NCBI RefSeq assembly: GCF_021502675.1
Contig: NZ_JAKFHA010000001.1
Coordinates: 348,317 to 396,844, forward strand
Origin: Yinghuangia soli
GTDB lineage: Bacteria > Actinomycetota > Actinomycetes > Streptomycetales > Streptomycetaceae
Direction: 5' to 3'
Length of the DNA stretch: 48,528 nt
Part shown: one piece after another, positions 40,403 through 48,528 of the stretch
How positions within the stretch are numbered: the first letter of the stretch is position 1
Layout of the letters: every line of letters begins with the position of its first letter
Notes under the pieces: generated by a model
Database searches by the model: none
Told to the model about the DNA's origin: nothing
The model's input: the letters and a program-made list of their open reading frames with translations, nothing else
Program-made: the position numbers and the translations under genes

Positions 40403-41278
40403 TCAGTCGGTCGGCTCGGTGGGACCCTCCGAAGGCACCGGCCCCCCGCCGCCCGGGCCCACGCCGCTCGGCCACTCGTCCATCATCTGCGCGAGCGCCG
40501 GGTGCACGGCCCACATCTCGTCCCGCGTCACCGGCCCCGGCTCGGCGGCGTGCTGACGGGCCCTCACGTACTCGTACAGGCGCCGGAACAGCGGGGTCCC
40601 GCCGGTCTCCCACAGCTCCTCGGCCGCCAGGGTCAGGTGGAAGAAGTACCAGGCGAAGTTGAACAGGCCGTTCTCCAGGGCCTGTTCCATGTCCGGGAGG
40701 CGCCGGAACCACATCGACTCGGCGGGCATGTCGTACACGACCGAGGTCAGGGCGTGCACCGCCGGAAGCATGTCCGGTTCCATCTCGGACAGGTAGCCGA
40801 TCATGCCCATGTTCGCGTGCAGTTCCACGAGCCACAGGTCGGGGTACGAGGCCCAGTCCTGCTGGTGGTACAGGTGCATCAGCTCGTGCACATGGATGGC
40901 CTCGTAGTACGGCAGCAGCGACCCGGGCTCGCCGAACTCCTCGCGGAGGTTGGCGCGGGTCGCCGTGCTGATGTGCGGTTCGTACGAGGCCAGCTGCTCG
41001 GCGAAGAACGGGGCGTCGCCAGGGGCGACGGCCACCTCTCCGTCCACCGTACGCGGCATGCCGTACAGCGGCATGTCGGTGATGCCGGACCAGTCCTCGG
41101 CGTCGGCCACGTTGAGCCGCAGGGTGGGGACGAAATGCAGCGCGTCGGTGGTCCAGGCCAGGACGCGTTCGGTGCGGGCGGCCAGCTCCTCGGCGCGTGC
41201 CTCGGTGCCGGAACTGGCTCGGACCGGGAAGGGGAATCCGGATATCGGAGTGAGTCGACGGACTTCGGTACGCGCCAT
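40403..41278 (-). CDS. HExxH zinc metallopeptidase-like protein
   Basis: A 291-aa protein starting at ATG 41278 with GGAGG 6 bases upstream; the frame opens further at 41323 but without a good site. The active-site motif is H131-E132-L-M-H135 in AIHVHELMHLYHQQDW. A likely third ligand is E152 in LWLVELHANMGMIGYL, about 17 residues after the second histidine, the spacing of gluzincin-type folds. No signal peptide is visible, so it is probably cytoplasmic. The family is not one I can name. Stop codons of this gene and the TIGR03084 gene face each other 5 bases apart, so they are convergent and not co-transcribed. Confidence 0.75.
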   Translation of the reverse strand: MARTEVRRLTPISGFPFPVRASSGTEARAEELAARTERVLAWTTDALHFVPTLRLNVADAEDWSGITDMPLYGMPRTVDGEVAVAPGDAPFFAEQLASYEPHISTATRANLREEFGEPGSLLPYYEAIHVHELMHLYHQQDWASYPDLWLVELHANMGMIGYLSEMEPDMLPAVHALTSVVYDMPAESMWFRRLPDMEQALENGLFNFAWYFFHLTLAAEELWETGGTPLFRRLYEYVRARQHAAEPGPVTRDEMWAVHPALAQMMDEWPSGVGPGGGGPVPSEGPTEPTD

Positions 41279-41375
41279 GCCGGACCTCCACGAACGATCG
41301 ATCAGATCCAGCGTAACGCGCACCGATTTGGCACTATCCGTTATGCGTTTGGGTATATCGGGCGTCGACTTTCGG

Positions 41376-42875
41376 TCACAGCCCGGCGTGCATCGGAGCT
41401 GCGTCCTCCGCGGTGTCCGCGGCCGGGTCGGGCTTCGGCAGCAGCTGCACGATCAGCGCGGTCGCCAGGCAGGCCCCGGCGAGCGGGATGAGCGCCCAGG
41501 TCATGGCGTGCGCATAGTCGTTCGGTACCGCGCCGCCGCCGAGCGCCTCGTAGAAGACGATGCCGATCAGCGCGACGCCGAGCGCGTTGCCGACCTGCTG
41601 CGCGGTGGTCAGCACGCCGGCCGCGGAGGCCGCGTGCCTGGAGGTGACGCCGGCCAGCACGATCGCGGACATCGGGGCCAGGGCGACGCCCATGCCGTAG
41701 CCGGACAGCACCAGGCCCGGGATGAGCCAGCCGACCGAACCGGTCACGCCGATCGCCGCGACCGTCTCGGCCAGCACGGCGAAGCCCGCTGCGGTCAGCA
41801 CGGCACCGAGCGTGAGCACCTGGCGGCCCAGCCGTGCCGCGATCTTCTCGGCCTGCGCGGCGCCCACGAAGTAGCCGGCGCCGAGCGCGACGAACAGCAG
41901 TCCGGACTCGAGTGCGGTCATGTGGTGGCCCATCTGCAGGTACAGCGCGAGGACCAGGAAGAACGACGCCATGGCCAGCTGGTACGCGAGCATCACGCCG
42001 AGGCCCGCGGAGAAGGAGCGCTCGCGGAAGAGCACCAGGTCGATGAGCGGGGCCTTGCCCGCGGCCGCACCGAGGCGGCGCTGGTGCCGCGCGAAGACGG
42101 CGAGGAGCAGCGGGGCGGCGGCCAGCGACAGCCAGGTCCACAGCGGCCAGCCCTGCTCGCGGCCCTGCACCAGCGGCAGCACGACGGCGACCATGGCGGC
42201 GGTCACCAGGACGACCCCGGCGAAGTCCAGACGCGTGCCCGCGGTGCCGCGCGATTCGGGCACCAGGCGCGGGGCGAGCAGCATTGCGGCGATGCCGACC
42301 GGGACGTTGATCCAGTAGATGCTGCGCCAGTCCAGGCCGAACAGGTCGACCTCGATCAGGCCGCCGCCGATCAGCTGCCCGAAGACGCCGGCGAAGCCGA
42401 TGGTCAGGCCGTAGGCCATGAACGCGCGGGCGCGGTGCTCTCCGGTGTAGACGGTGTTCACGATGCCGAGCACCTGGGGCATCAGCAGCGCCGCGGCCGC
42501 GCCCTGGGCGGCCCGGGCGGCGATCAGCACCTCGGGGTTCCCGGCCAGGCCGCAGGCCGCCGAGGCGAGCGTGAACAGGCCCATTCCGACCATGAACATC
42601 CGGCGCCGGCCGGCCATGTCGCCGAGCCGCCCGCCGGTGATCAGCAGCGCGGCCAGCGCCAGGCCGTACCCGGCCACCACCCACTGGATCGCGGCATCGC
42701 TCGCGCCGAGGTCGGCCTGCGTGGCCGGGATGGCGACGTTGACGATGAAGAAGTCGAGCGTGGTGATGAAGATGCCGGTCAGGAGGACGAGGAGGGTCCC
42801 CCACGACGGCCTGCCGCGGTCCTCGGCGGGAGCCGCGGAGGTACGCGCGGCGGGGGTGGTCGTGGTGGTGGCCAC
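41376..42875 (-). CDS. DHA2-type MFS drug efflux transporter
   Basis: A 499-aa transporter. I start it at GTG 42875 (GGAAGGAC 6-8 bases upstream), since the longer frame to 43097 is basic and featureless. It has about 14 hydrophobic helices, the first motif LDFFIVNVAIPATQADLGAS, the motif A loop GGRLGDMAGRRRMF, and motif C-like GLTIGFAGVFGQLIGG. These place it with QacA/EmrB/LfrA-type proton-drug antiporters. It is divergent from a LAL regulator and follows a SnoaL-like gene in the same direction, so it is probably one unit under that regulator. The drug or metabolite exported is unknown. Confidence 0.92.
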   Translation of the reverse strand: MATTTTTPAARTSAAPAEDRGRPSWGTLLVLLTGIFITTLDFFIVNVAIPATQADLGASDAAIQWVVAGYGLALAALLITGGRLGDMAGRRRMFMVGMGLFTLASAACGLAGNPEVLIAARAAQGAAAALLMPQVLGIVNTVYTGEHRARAFMAYGLTIGFAGVFGQLIGGGLIEVDLFGLDWRSIYWINVPVGIAAMLLAPRLVPESRGTAGTRLDFAGVVLVTAAMVAVVLPLVQGREQGWPLWTWLSLAAAPLLLAVFARHQRRLGAAAGKAPLIDLVLFRERSFSAGLGVMLAYQLAMASFFLVLALYLQMGHHMTALESGLLFVALGAGYFVGAAQAEKIAARLGRQVLTLGAVLTAAGFAVLAETVAAIGVTGSVGWLIPGLVLSGYGMGVALAPMSAIVLAGVTSRHAASAAGVLTTAQQVGNALGVALIGIVFYEALGGGAVPNDYAHAMTWALIPLAGACLATALIVQLLPKPDPAADTAEDAAPMHAGL

Positions 42876-43127
42876 GGTGAAGTCCTTCCGGATGCGGACC
42901 GTCGAACGGCCCAGGCAGATGGGGTGGAGGGAGTGGTGAAGATGGGCCGGGCGCGCGTGGGATGCGGCAGGCCGGGCCGGTGCGGCATCACGCGGGGCGG
43001 GCGCGGTGTTGCGTCGGGCGTTCCGCATACGTTGCGGGTGGGCGCGGGACAGGCCGGGTCGCGACGGAACTCCGGCCTGCCCCGCGGCTTCTGGCATGGC
43101 GTCAGGCTGCGCGGGTGGCGTCGGGCC

Positions 43128-43508
43128 TCAGGCGCCCGGGACCATGTCCAGGAAGCCGAGCACCGTCTCGACGCGGCCGTCCTCGGCGATGCGGGCCACG
43201 TCGAAGCCGATGGCCAGCGCCTCGCCGCCCTCGGGGCCGAGGTGCCAGGTGAAGCGCACGATGTCGTGGTGGCCGTCCACCGGGCCGCCCAGCGTGAACA
43301 CCAGGCCGGGGAACTGGCCCTGCACGGCGCCGATCACCATGTCGACCGCGTCGCGTCCGGCGACCGCGGCCAGCGGGTCGGTGTAGGTGGCCTCGGGGGT
43401 GAACGCGGCCTCGGCGAGCTTCTGGCGCTTCGCCGGGTCGGTCTCGTTCCACACCGCGAGGTAGCGCTCGACGATGGCGGTGTAGTCGGTGGCGGTGATG
43501 GTGGCCAT
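43128..43508 (-). CDS. SnoaL-like / NTF2-family protein
   Basis: A 126-aa protein of the cone-shaped NTF2/SnoaL fold: YTAIVERYLAVWNETDPAKRQKLAEAAFTPEATYTDPLA, then GRDAVDMVIGAVQGQFPGLVF and the closing VGFDVARIAEDGRVETVLGFLD. Relatives range from polyketide cyclases and isomerases to binding proteins; a specific activity cannot be read. The ATG at 43508 stands in an open region with GAGGACGG about 8 bases upstream. It is transcribed with the MFS gene (about 250 bases apart) and away from the LAL regulator. Confidence 0.88.
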   Translation of the reverse strand: MATITATDYTAIVERYLAVWNETDPAKRQKLAEAAFTPEATYTDPLAAVAGRDAVDMVIGAVQGQFPGLVFTLGGPVDGHHDIVRFTWHLGPEGGEALAIGFDVARIAEDGRVETVLGFLDMVPGA

Positions 43509-43678
43509 GGGGTCCGTCCTCGGTTCTCCGTAGGGGGCGGGGCGGGTCTTCCGCCTGCCGCTTCTTGCTCGTTCCTGCAGGTCAAGAAGCTACGGATGAT
43601 CGAGATCACAGGAATCGGTCACGTATAGGTACTTCCGCGGGCCGCCGCGTGCGGACATCGGTAGGTAACGTTCCGGGC

Positions 43679-46468
43679 ATGCTGCACGGGAGACTCGCGG
43701 AACGCTCCGCCCTCGAATCGCTGCTCGCCGAAGCCCGCTCCGGGAGCAGCGGCGTCCTCGTGGTGCGCGGCGAGCCGGGCATCGGCAAGAGCACCCTGCT
43801 CGACCATGCCGCGGCCGCCGCGGCGGCCGACGGGATCCCGGTGGTGCGCGGCACCGGCGTCGAGTTCGAGGCGGAACTGCCGTACGCCGGCCTCAGCCTG
43901 CTGCTGCGTCCCGCGCTCGCGCACCTCGACGCGCTCCCCGCACCGCAGCGCCAGGCGCTGGACGCCGCGCTCGGGCTGGCCGTCGGCACCGCGCCCGAGC
44001 CGATGTTCGTCGGCCTCGCGGTGCTGTCGCTGCTCTCCGAGTACGCGGGCGACGGGCCGCTGCTGTGCGTCGTGGACGATGCGCAGTGGCTGGACCGCGT
44101 CTCCTCCGACGCCCTGGTGTTCGCCGCGCGCCGCCTGCACGCCGAGGGTGTCGTCATCGTCTTCGGGGCCCGCGACGGCGAGGGGGCCTTCCCGGCGCCC
44201 GGCCTGCCGGAGCTGCGGCTGACCGGTCTGCCGCCCGCGGAGGCCGGGGCGCTGCTCGACAAGCAGGCCGCCGACCTGACTCCTGCCGCACGCTTCCGGG
44301 TGCTCGCCGAGGCGCACGGCAATCCGCTGGCGCTGCTCGAACTGCCGGTCGCGCTGGCCGCCGACAACGCCTCGACGGTGTTCCGCCCGGGTGCACTGCC
44401 GCTGACCAGCCGGCTCCAGCTGGCCTTCCACGGCCAGGTGAGCCGGCTGCCCGCGGCCACCCAGACGCTGCTCCTGCTGACCGCGCTGGACGACTCGGGC
44501 GATCTGGGTGTGGTGCTGCGCGCGGGCGCGGCGCTCGGTGCGGACGCGACCGATCTCGAACCCGCCCAGGCCGCGGACCTGGTCCGGCTGGGCGGCGAGA
44601 TGGTCGGCAGGGCGCCGCGGTTCCGGCACCCGCTGATCCGCGCCGCGGTGCATCAGCGGGCGCCGCTGGACCGCCGGATCGCGGCGCACCGGGCGCTCGC
44701 GGACGCGCTCGACGCCCCGGACCAGGCGGACCGCCGCGCGTGGCAGCTCGCCGCCGCGGCCACGGGCCCGGACGAGGCGGTCGCCGACGCGCTGGAGGTG
44801 ACCGCGGGCCGCGCCCGGGAGCGCGGCGGTTATGCGGCCGCGGCGCGGGCGTACGAGTTCGCGGCCCGGCTGACGGCCGATCAGGACCGCCGGATCCACC
44901 GTCTCGCACAGGCCGCGCAGTGGTCGTCGGAGGCCGGCGAGCTGGACCGGGCCCAGGACTTCGCGCTGCGCAGTGCGTCCGGCGCCACCGATCCGGTGGT
45001 GCGCGCCACGCTCGCGCACGTGCACGGGCTGGCGGACTTCTGGCACGGCAAGTTCCCCGGCGCGCACCGCACGCTGCTGACCGGCGCCGAGGACGCGGCC
45101 GCGGACGTGCCGGGTCTCGCCGCCCGGCTGCTGATCCAGGCCGCGCACACCGCGTGGTACATCGGCGAGGGCGAACTCCAGGACACCCTGGAGCGGTTGG
45201 CCGCCCTGGAGCTGCCGGCGGACGACCCGGTCACGCCCGTCGCGCGCTACCTCGTGGAGTGCCTCGGGCAGGAACTGCCGGGCTGGGCGGGCAGCACCGA
45301 CGGCACCGCGGCCGCATCCCGTCCCGCTCCCCCGCCGCTCGGCGATGCGGTCGCCGCGGCGCAGGCGCTGGGCGAGGTCGACGCCCGGGTGCTGCAGATG
45401 CTGTGCGGTGTCGCGTTGACGCAGGGCCAGGACGAGGAGGCGTTCCGGCTGACCGTCGACCTGGTCGCGGAGAGCCGCCGCCAGGGCGGCATCGGACGCC
45501 TGCCCACGCTGATGTTCTTCCAGGTCGAGGCGGAGATCTTCGGCAACCGGCATGCGGACGCGCTGGCCACCGCCACCGAGGCGCTGGGGTTCGCGCGCGA
45601 CACCGGGCAGCAGCAGTGGACCAGCCAGTTCCACAGCGTGGTGGCGCTCGTCCGGGCCTTCGAGGGCGACGAGGACGCCGCCCGCACGTCCGCGGACCTG
45701 GCGCTGGCGACGGGTGCGGGCGGGGCGATGGCCCCCGGCCTGCCGTGGACGTACTGGGCGCTCGGCCTGCTGGACTTGGGGCTCGGCCGCGCCGCCGCGG
45801 CGCTGACCCGGCTGGAGCACCTGACGCGTGAGCCGCTGCGGCATCACATCTGCACGACGCGCAGCACGTCCGACCTCGTCGAGGCGGCCGTGCGGATCGG
45901 CGAACCCGCTCGTGCGGAAGAGCAGTTCGCACGCTTCGCGGACTGGGCGGCCCGCGTGCGGCAGCCGTGGGCGGACGCCCTCGTCCTCCGCTGCCGGGCG
46001 CTGCTCGCCGACGATGTGGCGGCCGAGAAGATGTTCCTCGCGGCTCTCGACGAGCATGCCCGCGGCCAGCGGCCGATGGACCGGGCGCGCACCGCCCTGC
46101 TGTACGGCGAGTGGCTGCGGCGGATGCGCCGCAAGACGGATGCGCGCGAGCATCTGCGGGCCGCGCTGGAGGCGTTCGAGCGGCTGGGTGCCAAGCCGTG
46201 GGCGGACCGGGCGCGCACCGAACTGGACGCGACCGGCACCGGGGCGGCCCGCCCCGCGGCAGCGTCCCCGACCGGTGCGGCGGCCGTGCTGACCCCGCAG
46301 GAGCTCCAGATCACCCGGCTTGCGGCGCAGGGGCTGTCGAACAAGGACATCGCCGCGCAGCTGTTCCTGAGCCCGCGCACGGTGGGGCACCACCTGTACA
46401 AGGCGTACCCGAAGTTGGGGATCCTGTCGCGGACCGAACTGGCCGGCATTCCGGACCTGGCTTCTTGA
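43679..46468 (+). CDS. LAL-type LuxR transcriptional regulator
   Basis: A 929-aa large ATP-binding LuxR regulator. The start at ATG 43679 (MLHGRLAERSALESLL) is the normal LAL beginning, although its ribosome site is weak. Walker A is GEPGIGKST at 31-39 and Walker B LLCVVDDAQWLD near 128-139. A long TPR-like helical middle follows. The LuxR helix-turn-helix occupies about 865-929: LTPQELQITRLAAQGLSNKD, then FLSPRTVGHHLYKAYPKLGI. Such proteins sense a ligand and ATP state and activate neighbouring operons. Here the likely target is the divergent SnoaL-like and MFS pair. No fatal motif loss is visible. Confidence 0.93.
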   Translation: MLHGRLAERSALESLLAEARSGSSGVLVVRGEPGIGKSTLLDHAAAAAAADGIPVVRGTGVEFEAELPYAGLSLLLRPALAHLDALPAPQRQALDAALGLAVGTAPEPMFVGLAVLSLLSEYAGDGPLLCVVDDAQWLDRVSSDALVFAARRLHAEGVVIVFGARDGEGAFPAPGLPELRLTGLPPAEAGALLDKQAADLTPAARFRVLAEAHGNPLALLELPVALAADNASTVFRPGALPLTSRLQLAFHGQVSRLPAATQTLLLLTALDDSGDLGVVLRAGAALGADATDLEPAQAADLVRLGGEMVGRAPRFRHPLIRAAVHQRAPLDRRIAAHRALADALDAPDQADRRAWQLAAAATGPDEAVADALEVTAGRARERGGYAAAARAYEFAARLTADQDRRIHRLAQAAQWSSEAGELDRAQDFALRSASGATDPVVRATLAHVHGLADFWHGKFPGAHRTLLTGAEDAAADVPGLAARLLIQAAHTAWYIGEGELQDTLERLAALELPADDPVTPVARYLVECLGQELPGWAGSTDGTAAASRPAPPPLGDAVAAAQALGEVDARVLQMLCGVALTQGQDEEAFRLTVDLVAESRRQGGIGRLPTLMFFQVEAEIFGNRHADALATATEALGFARDTGQQQWTSQFHSVVALVRAFEGDEDAARTSADLALATGAGGAMAPGLPWTYWALGLLDLGLGRAAAALTRLEHLTREPLRHHICTTRSTSDLVEAAVRIGEPARAEEQFARFADWAARVRQPWADALVLRCRALLADDVAAEKMFLAALDEHARGQRPMDRARTALLYGEWLRRMRRKTDAREHLRAALEAFERLGAKPWADRARTELDATGTGAARPAAASPTGAAAVLTPQELQITRLAAQGLSNKDIAAQLFLSPRTVGHHLYKAYPKLGILSRTELAGIPDLAS

Positions 46469-46516
46469 CGGTTCGTCATCAGCCTATGACCGGAAGGCAG
46501 TCTGCCTCCTGGCTGT

Positions 46517-46530
46517 AACGAACGCTCGCT
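46517..46530. promoter_or_regulatory. Candidate TetR operator
   Basis: AACGAACGCTCGCT is an imperfect palindrome about 57 bases before the TetR start. It closely resembles the AACGAACG-type sites bound by TetR regulators of acyl-CoA and fatty-acid genes in actinobacteria. The match is by eye; autoregulation is inferred. Confidence 0.55.
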
Positions 46531-46586
46531 AGACTCTCCTCTCGAACCCCCGCGTTCGCGGGGGCCGGGAAAGCGAAGGACGTGCC

Positions 46587-47222
46587 ATGGCCGAGCTGGT
46601 GGCGGATCTGCGGGCCGACGGCCACGACGACTGGCGGGCGTACGGGCCCATCGTGCTGCCGCCGATCCTGTCGGCGTCGCTGGACGCCTTCGACGAACAC
46701 GGCTACCACGGCACGACGGTGCGCGACATCGCGCGCCGGGTCGGCGTGACGGTCCCGGCGCTCTACTACCACTACCAGAACAAGCAGGCGCTGCTGGTCG
46801 AGCTGCTGCTCGGTTCGATGAACGCGGTGCTGGGGCGCTGCCGCAGCGCGGTGGCCGAGGCCGGGGACCACCCGGTGGACCGGTTCTCCGCGATCGTGGA
46901 GTGCATCGTCCTCTACATGGCGAACCGGGCGCCGCTGGCGTTCCTGGACACCGAGACGCGCAGCCTCGAACCGGACAACCGGGCCCGCTACATCGGCATG
47001 CGCGACGAGTTGGAGGCGGTCGTGCAGACCGCGGTGCGCGATGCGGTGGAGCTGGGCGAGTTCACCACCCCGTACCCGGTGGACGCCGGGCGCGCGGTGC
47101 TGACGATGGCCCAGGCGGTGGCGCACTGGTACCGCCTGGACGGCCCGCTGTCGCCGAAGGAGATCGCGGACCGGTACGTGGAGATCGCGCTGGCGAGCGT
47201 GGGGCACCGGCCCAAGGGCTGA
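46587..47222 (+). CDS. TetR-family regulator, lipid-metabolism type
   Basis: A 211-aa regulator with GAAGGA about 6 bases before ATG 46587. The helix-turn-helix is typical (SLDAFDEHGYHGTTVRDIARRVGVTVPALYYHYQNKQALL). The C-terminal domain (RFSAIVECIVLYMANRAPLAFLDTETRSLEPDNRARYIGMRDEL) resembles TetR proteins near acyl-CoA dehydrogenase and nitronate monooxygenase genes. A palindrome upstream suggests autoregulation. The convergent flavoprotein gene next door may be a partner in metabolism but is not in its operon. Confidence 0.9.
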   Translation: MAELVADLRADGHDDWRAYGPIVLPPILSASLDAFDEHGYHGTTVRDIARRVGVTVPALYYHYQNKQALLVELLLGSMNAVLGRCRSAVAEAGDHPVDRFSAIVECIVLYMANRAPLAFLDTETRSLEPDNRARYIGMRDELEAVVQTAVRDAVELGEFTTPYPVDAGRAVLTMAQAVAHWYRLDGPLSPKEIADRYVEIALASVGHRPKG

Positions 47223-47265
47223 TGCCGCCCGGCGGCCCCTGTACCGCCCGGCCGCTCCGCCGGGG

Positions 47266-48411
47266 TCAGTCCTCGTCCAGCAGCGTGCCGAGGCGTTCGA
47301 CGGCCGCGGCGAATTCCTCGGCCATCGTGTAGACGACCTCGCGGGCCGGCCGGACCCGGTTCATCAGTCCGACGCCCTGGCCGACGAAGTACGTGGCCAG
47401 TTCGCGGGCGCCTTCGTGCCCGGACTCGGCGAGGCGGTCCACGCGGCGCAGCGCGGGTTCGCTGAGCAGGGACTGGACCGGCATCGGGAGCGCGGGCGGC
47501 GCGGCCGCGTCTTCCCATGCGTCGGTCCACGCCGAGCGCAACTGCCGCGACGGCTTGCCGGTCCGGCTGCGCGAGCGGACCGTGTCGCTCGAACCGGCGG
47601 CCACGAACTTGGCTTTCGTGGCGGGTGCGGTCTCGGCTTCCTCGCAGGTCAGCCAGACCGAGCCGGTCCACACGCCGGCCGCGCCGAGGGCCAGTGCGGC
47701 GGCCATCTGGGCACCGTTGACGATGCCGCCCGCGGCCAGCACGGGGACGGGCGGTCCGCCGGCCGACACCTGGCGTACCGCGTCCACGACCTCGGGCACC
47801 AGGACCATGGTCGACACTTCGCCGACGTGGCCGCCGGCTTCGCTGCCCTGCGCGACGATGATGTCGACGCCGGCCTCGACCTGCCGGACCGCGTGCGCCT
47901 TGGTGCCGACGAGAGCGGCCACCGCGACCCCTGCGGACTTGCCGCGTTCGACCATGTAGGCGGGCGGTACGCCGAGCGCGTTGGCGATCAGGCTGATCGG
48001 GTGGGCGAAGGCGATGTCCAGGCATTCGCGGGCGTGTTCCTCGGTCAGCCGGGGCCGGTGGCGCTGCCCCGCCGAGGGCGGATCGTGCGGTTCGACACCG
48101 TGCGCGGCCAGGAGTTCGTCGACGAACTTGCGGTGCCCGTCCGGGATCAGGTCCCACAGGCCGACCGTGTCGCGGCCCTCGCCCTTGCCCGCGTAGGTGG
48201 CGGGCGCGATGAGGTCGACGCCGTACGGCCGTCCGGCGACGTTGTCGTCGATCCAGCGCAGTTCGTGCTCGAGTTGCTCGGGGGTGTGCGAGGCGGCGCC
48301 GAGGACACCGAGCCCGCCGGCGTTGGTGACCGCGGCGACGACGTCGCGGCAGTGGCTGAAGGCGAGCAGCGGCAGTTCGATGCCGAGGAGTTCGCAGATC
48401 GGTGTGCGCAC
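47266..48411 (-). CDS. Nitronate monooxygenase-type flavoprotein
   Basis: A 381-aa TIM-barrel FMN enzyme starting at GTG 48411 with GGGAGAG 4 bases upstream. It begins MRTPICELLGIELPLLAF, with NAGGLGVLGAAS, VDIIVAQGSEAGGHVGEVSTM (H in the catalytic region), PVLAAGGIVNGAQMAAALALGA and WLTCEEAE. These fit the nitronate monooxygenase/2-nitropropane dioxygenase family, whose members oxidise alkyl nitronates or related substrates such as propionate 3-nitronate. The long frame to 48510 runs into the G/C-rich window edge and is not used. The TetR gene converges on it 43 bases away. Confidence 0.9.
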   Translation of the reverse strand: MRTPICELLGIELPLLAFSHCRDVVAAVTNAGGLGVLGAASHTPEQLEHELRWIDDNVAGRPYGVDLIAPATYAGKGEGRDTVGLWDLIPDGHRKFVDELLAAHGVEPHDPPSAGQRHRPRLTEEHARECLDIAFAHPISLIANALGVPPAYMVERGKSAGVAVAALVGTKAHAVRQVEAGVDIIVAQGSEAGGHVGEVSTMVLVPEVVDAVRQVSAGGPPVPVLAAGGIVNGAQMAAALALGAAGVWTGSVWLTCEEAETAPATKAKFVAAGSSDTVRSRSRTGKPSRQLRSAWTDAWEDAAAPPALPMPVQSLLSEPALRRVDRLAESGHEGARELATYFVGQGVGLMNRVRPAREVVYTMAEEFAAAVERLGTLLDED

Positions 48412-48479
48412 GGAGCTCTCCCTACGCCGAGGCCGATCGGTGGATGCGGATGTCGGTGCGCGTACGGGCGGGGTGAGCG

Positions 48480-48506
48480 GAGGGGTGGGGGGCCCCCGCC
48501 CCCCCA
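48480..48506. repeat. G/C inverted homopolymer at window end
   Basis: GGGTGGGGGGCCCCC is followed by GCCCCCCCACC, self-complementary runs close to the end of the window and outside any gene. Like the runs at the other end and near 4.6 kb, this is probably an assembly or sequencing artefact. Confidence 0.5.
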
Positions 48507-48528
48507 CCAACGCGGCGGCGTGCCCCAG

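Noticed and set aside
43619-46393. A 924-codon frame antisense to the LAL regulator
   Set aside because: Arg/Gln-rich shadow of a confidently identified gene with Walker and LuxR motifs.
46495-46507. A hairpin AGGCA-GTC-TGCCT after the LAL gene as a terminator
   Set aside because: Only five base pairs and no T tract; too weak to annotate.

Overview
The window reads as chromosome from a high-GC actinomycete, most likely a Streptomycetaceae relative. The signs are very high G+C, frequent GTG starts with GGAGG-type ribosome sites, a selinadiene-synthase-like terpene cyclase, a DUF6114/DUF6230 pair, a TIGR03084 protein, a LAL-type LuxR regulator and LGFP-repeat exoproteins. Both ends, and a point near 4.56-4.61 kb, carry long G/C homopolymer runs that look like assembly artefacts, so sequence near them should be treated with care.

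Layout. 0.1-2.5 kb: a two-gene terpene operon (class I cyclase, then a P450). 3.1-4.5 kb: a secreted trypsin-fold protease. 4.8-8.0 kb: a TROVE/Ro60-like vWA protein translationally coupled to an ARPP-like protein, followed by a Panacea/SocA-type protein; the first two suggest RNA handling or repair. 8.1-10.8 kb: a single reading frame that joins an O-antigen polymerase/ligase-like membrane protein to a Wzz-Wzc-like tyrosine autokinase.

11.16-24.94 kb: a probable 13.8 kb genomic island inserted at the 3' end of a tRNA-Leu(GAG) gene. It is bounded by a near-identical 18/19-bp direct repeat. It carries a SNF2-type helicase with a C-terminal DUF3883, a DUF1156 adenine methylase, and a DUF499 ATPase with an N-terminal Swt1/HEPN-like region, all in one minus-strand operon. 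A PD-(D/E)XK nuclease is encoded divergently. The serine recombinase next to the tRNA is broken by at least six frame changes. The gene set fits a helicase-methylase-ATPase defence system. It shares parts with DISARM but lacks DrmA, DrmB and DrmC. The strong terminator now left of the island was probably the terminator of the tRNA before insertion.

25.2-31.9 kb: two tandem paralogous exoproteins, each an arylsulfotransferase-like beta-propeller followed by LGFP cell-wall repeats, with duplicated promoters and terminators. 32-36.3 kb: a TerD-CAP fusion, a type I signal peptidase, an unknown membrane protein and a DUF6114 protein. 36.4-38.0 kb: DUF6230 and a divergent TetR regulator. 38.2-41.3 kb: a small unknown protein, a helical-repeat protein, a TIGR03084 protein and an HExxH zincin. 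41.4-46.5 kb: a DHA2-type efflux pump and a SnoaL-like protein divergent from a LAL regulator. 46.6-48.4 kb: a TetR regulator with an operator-like palindrome, convergent with a nitronate monooxygenase-type flavoprotein.

All assignments come from reading motifs by eye. No database search or computed statistic was available.
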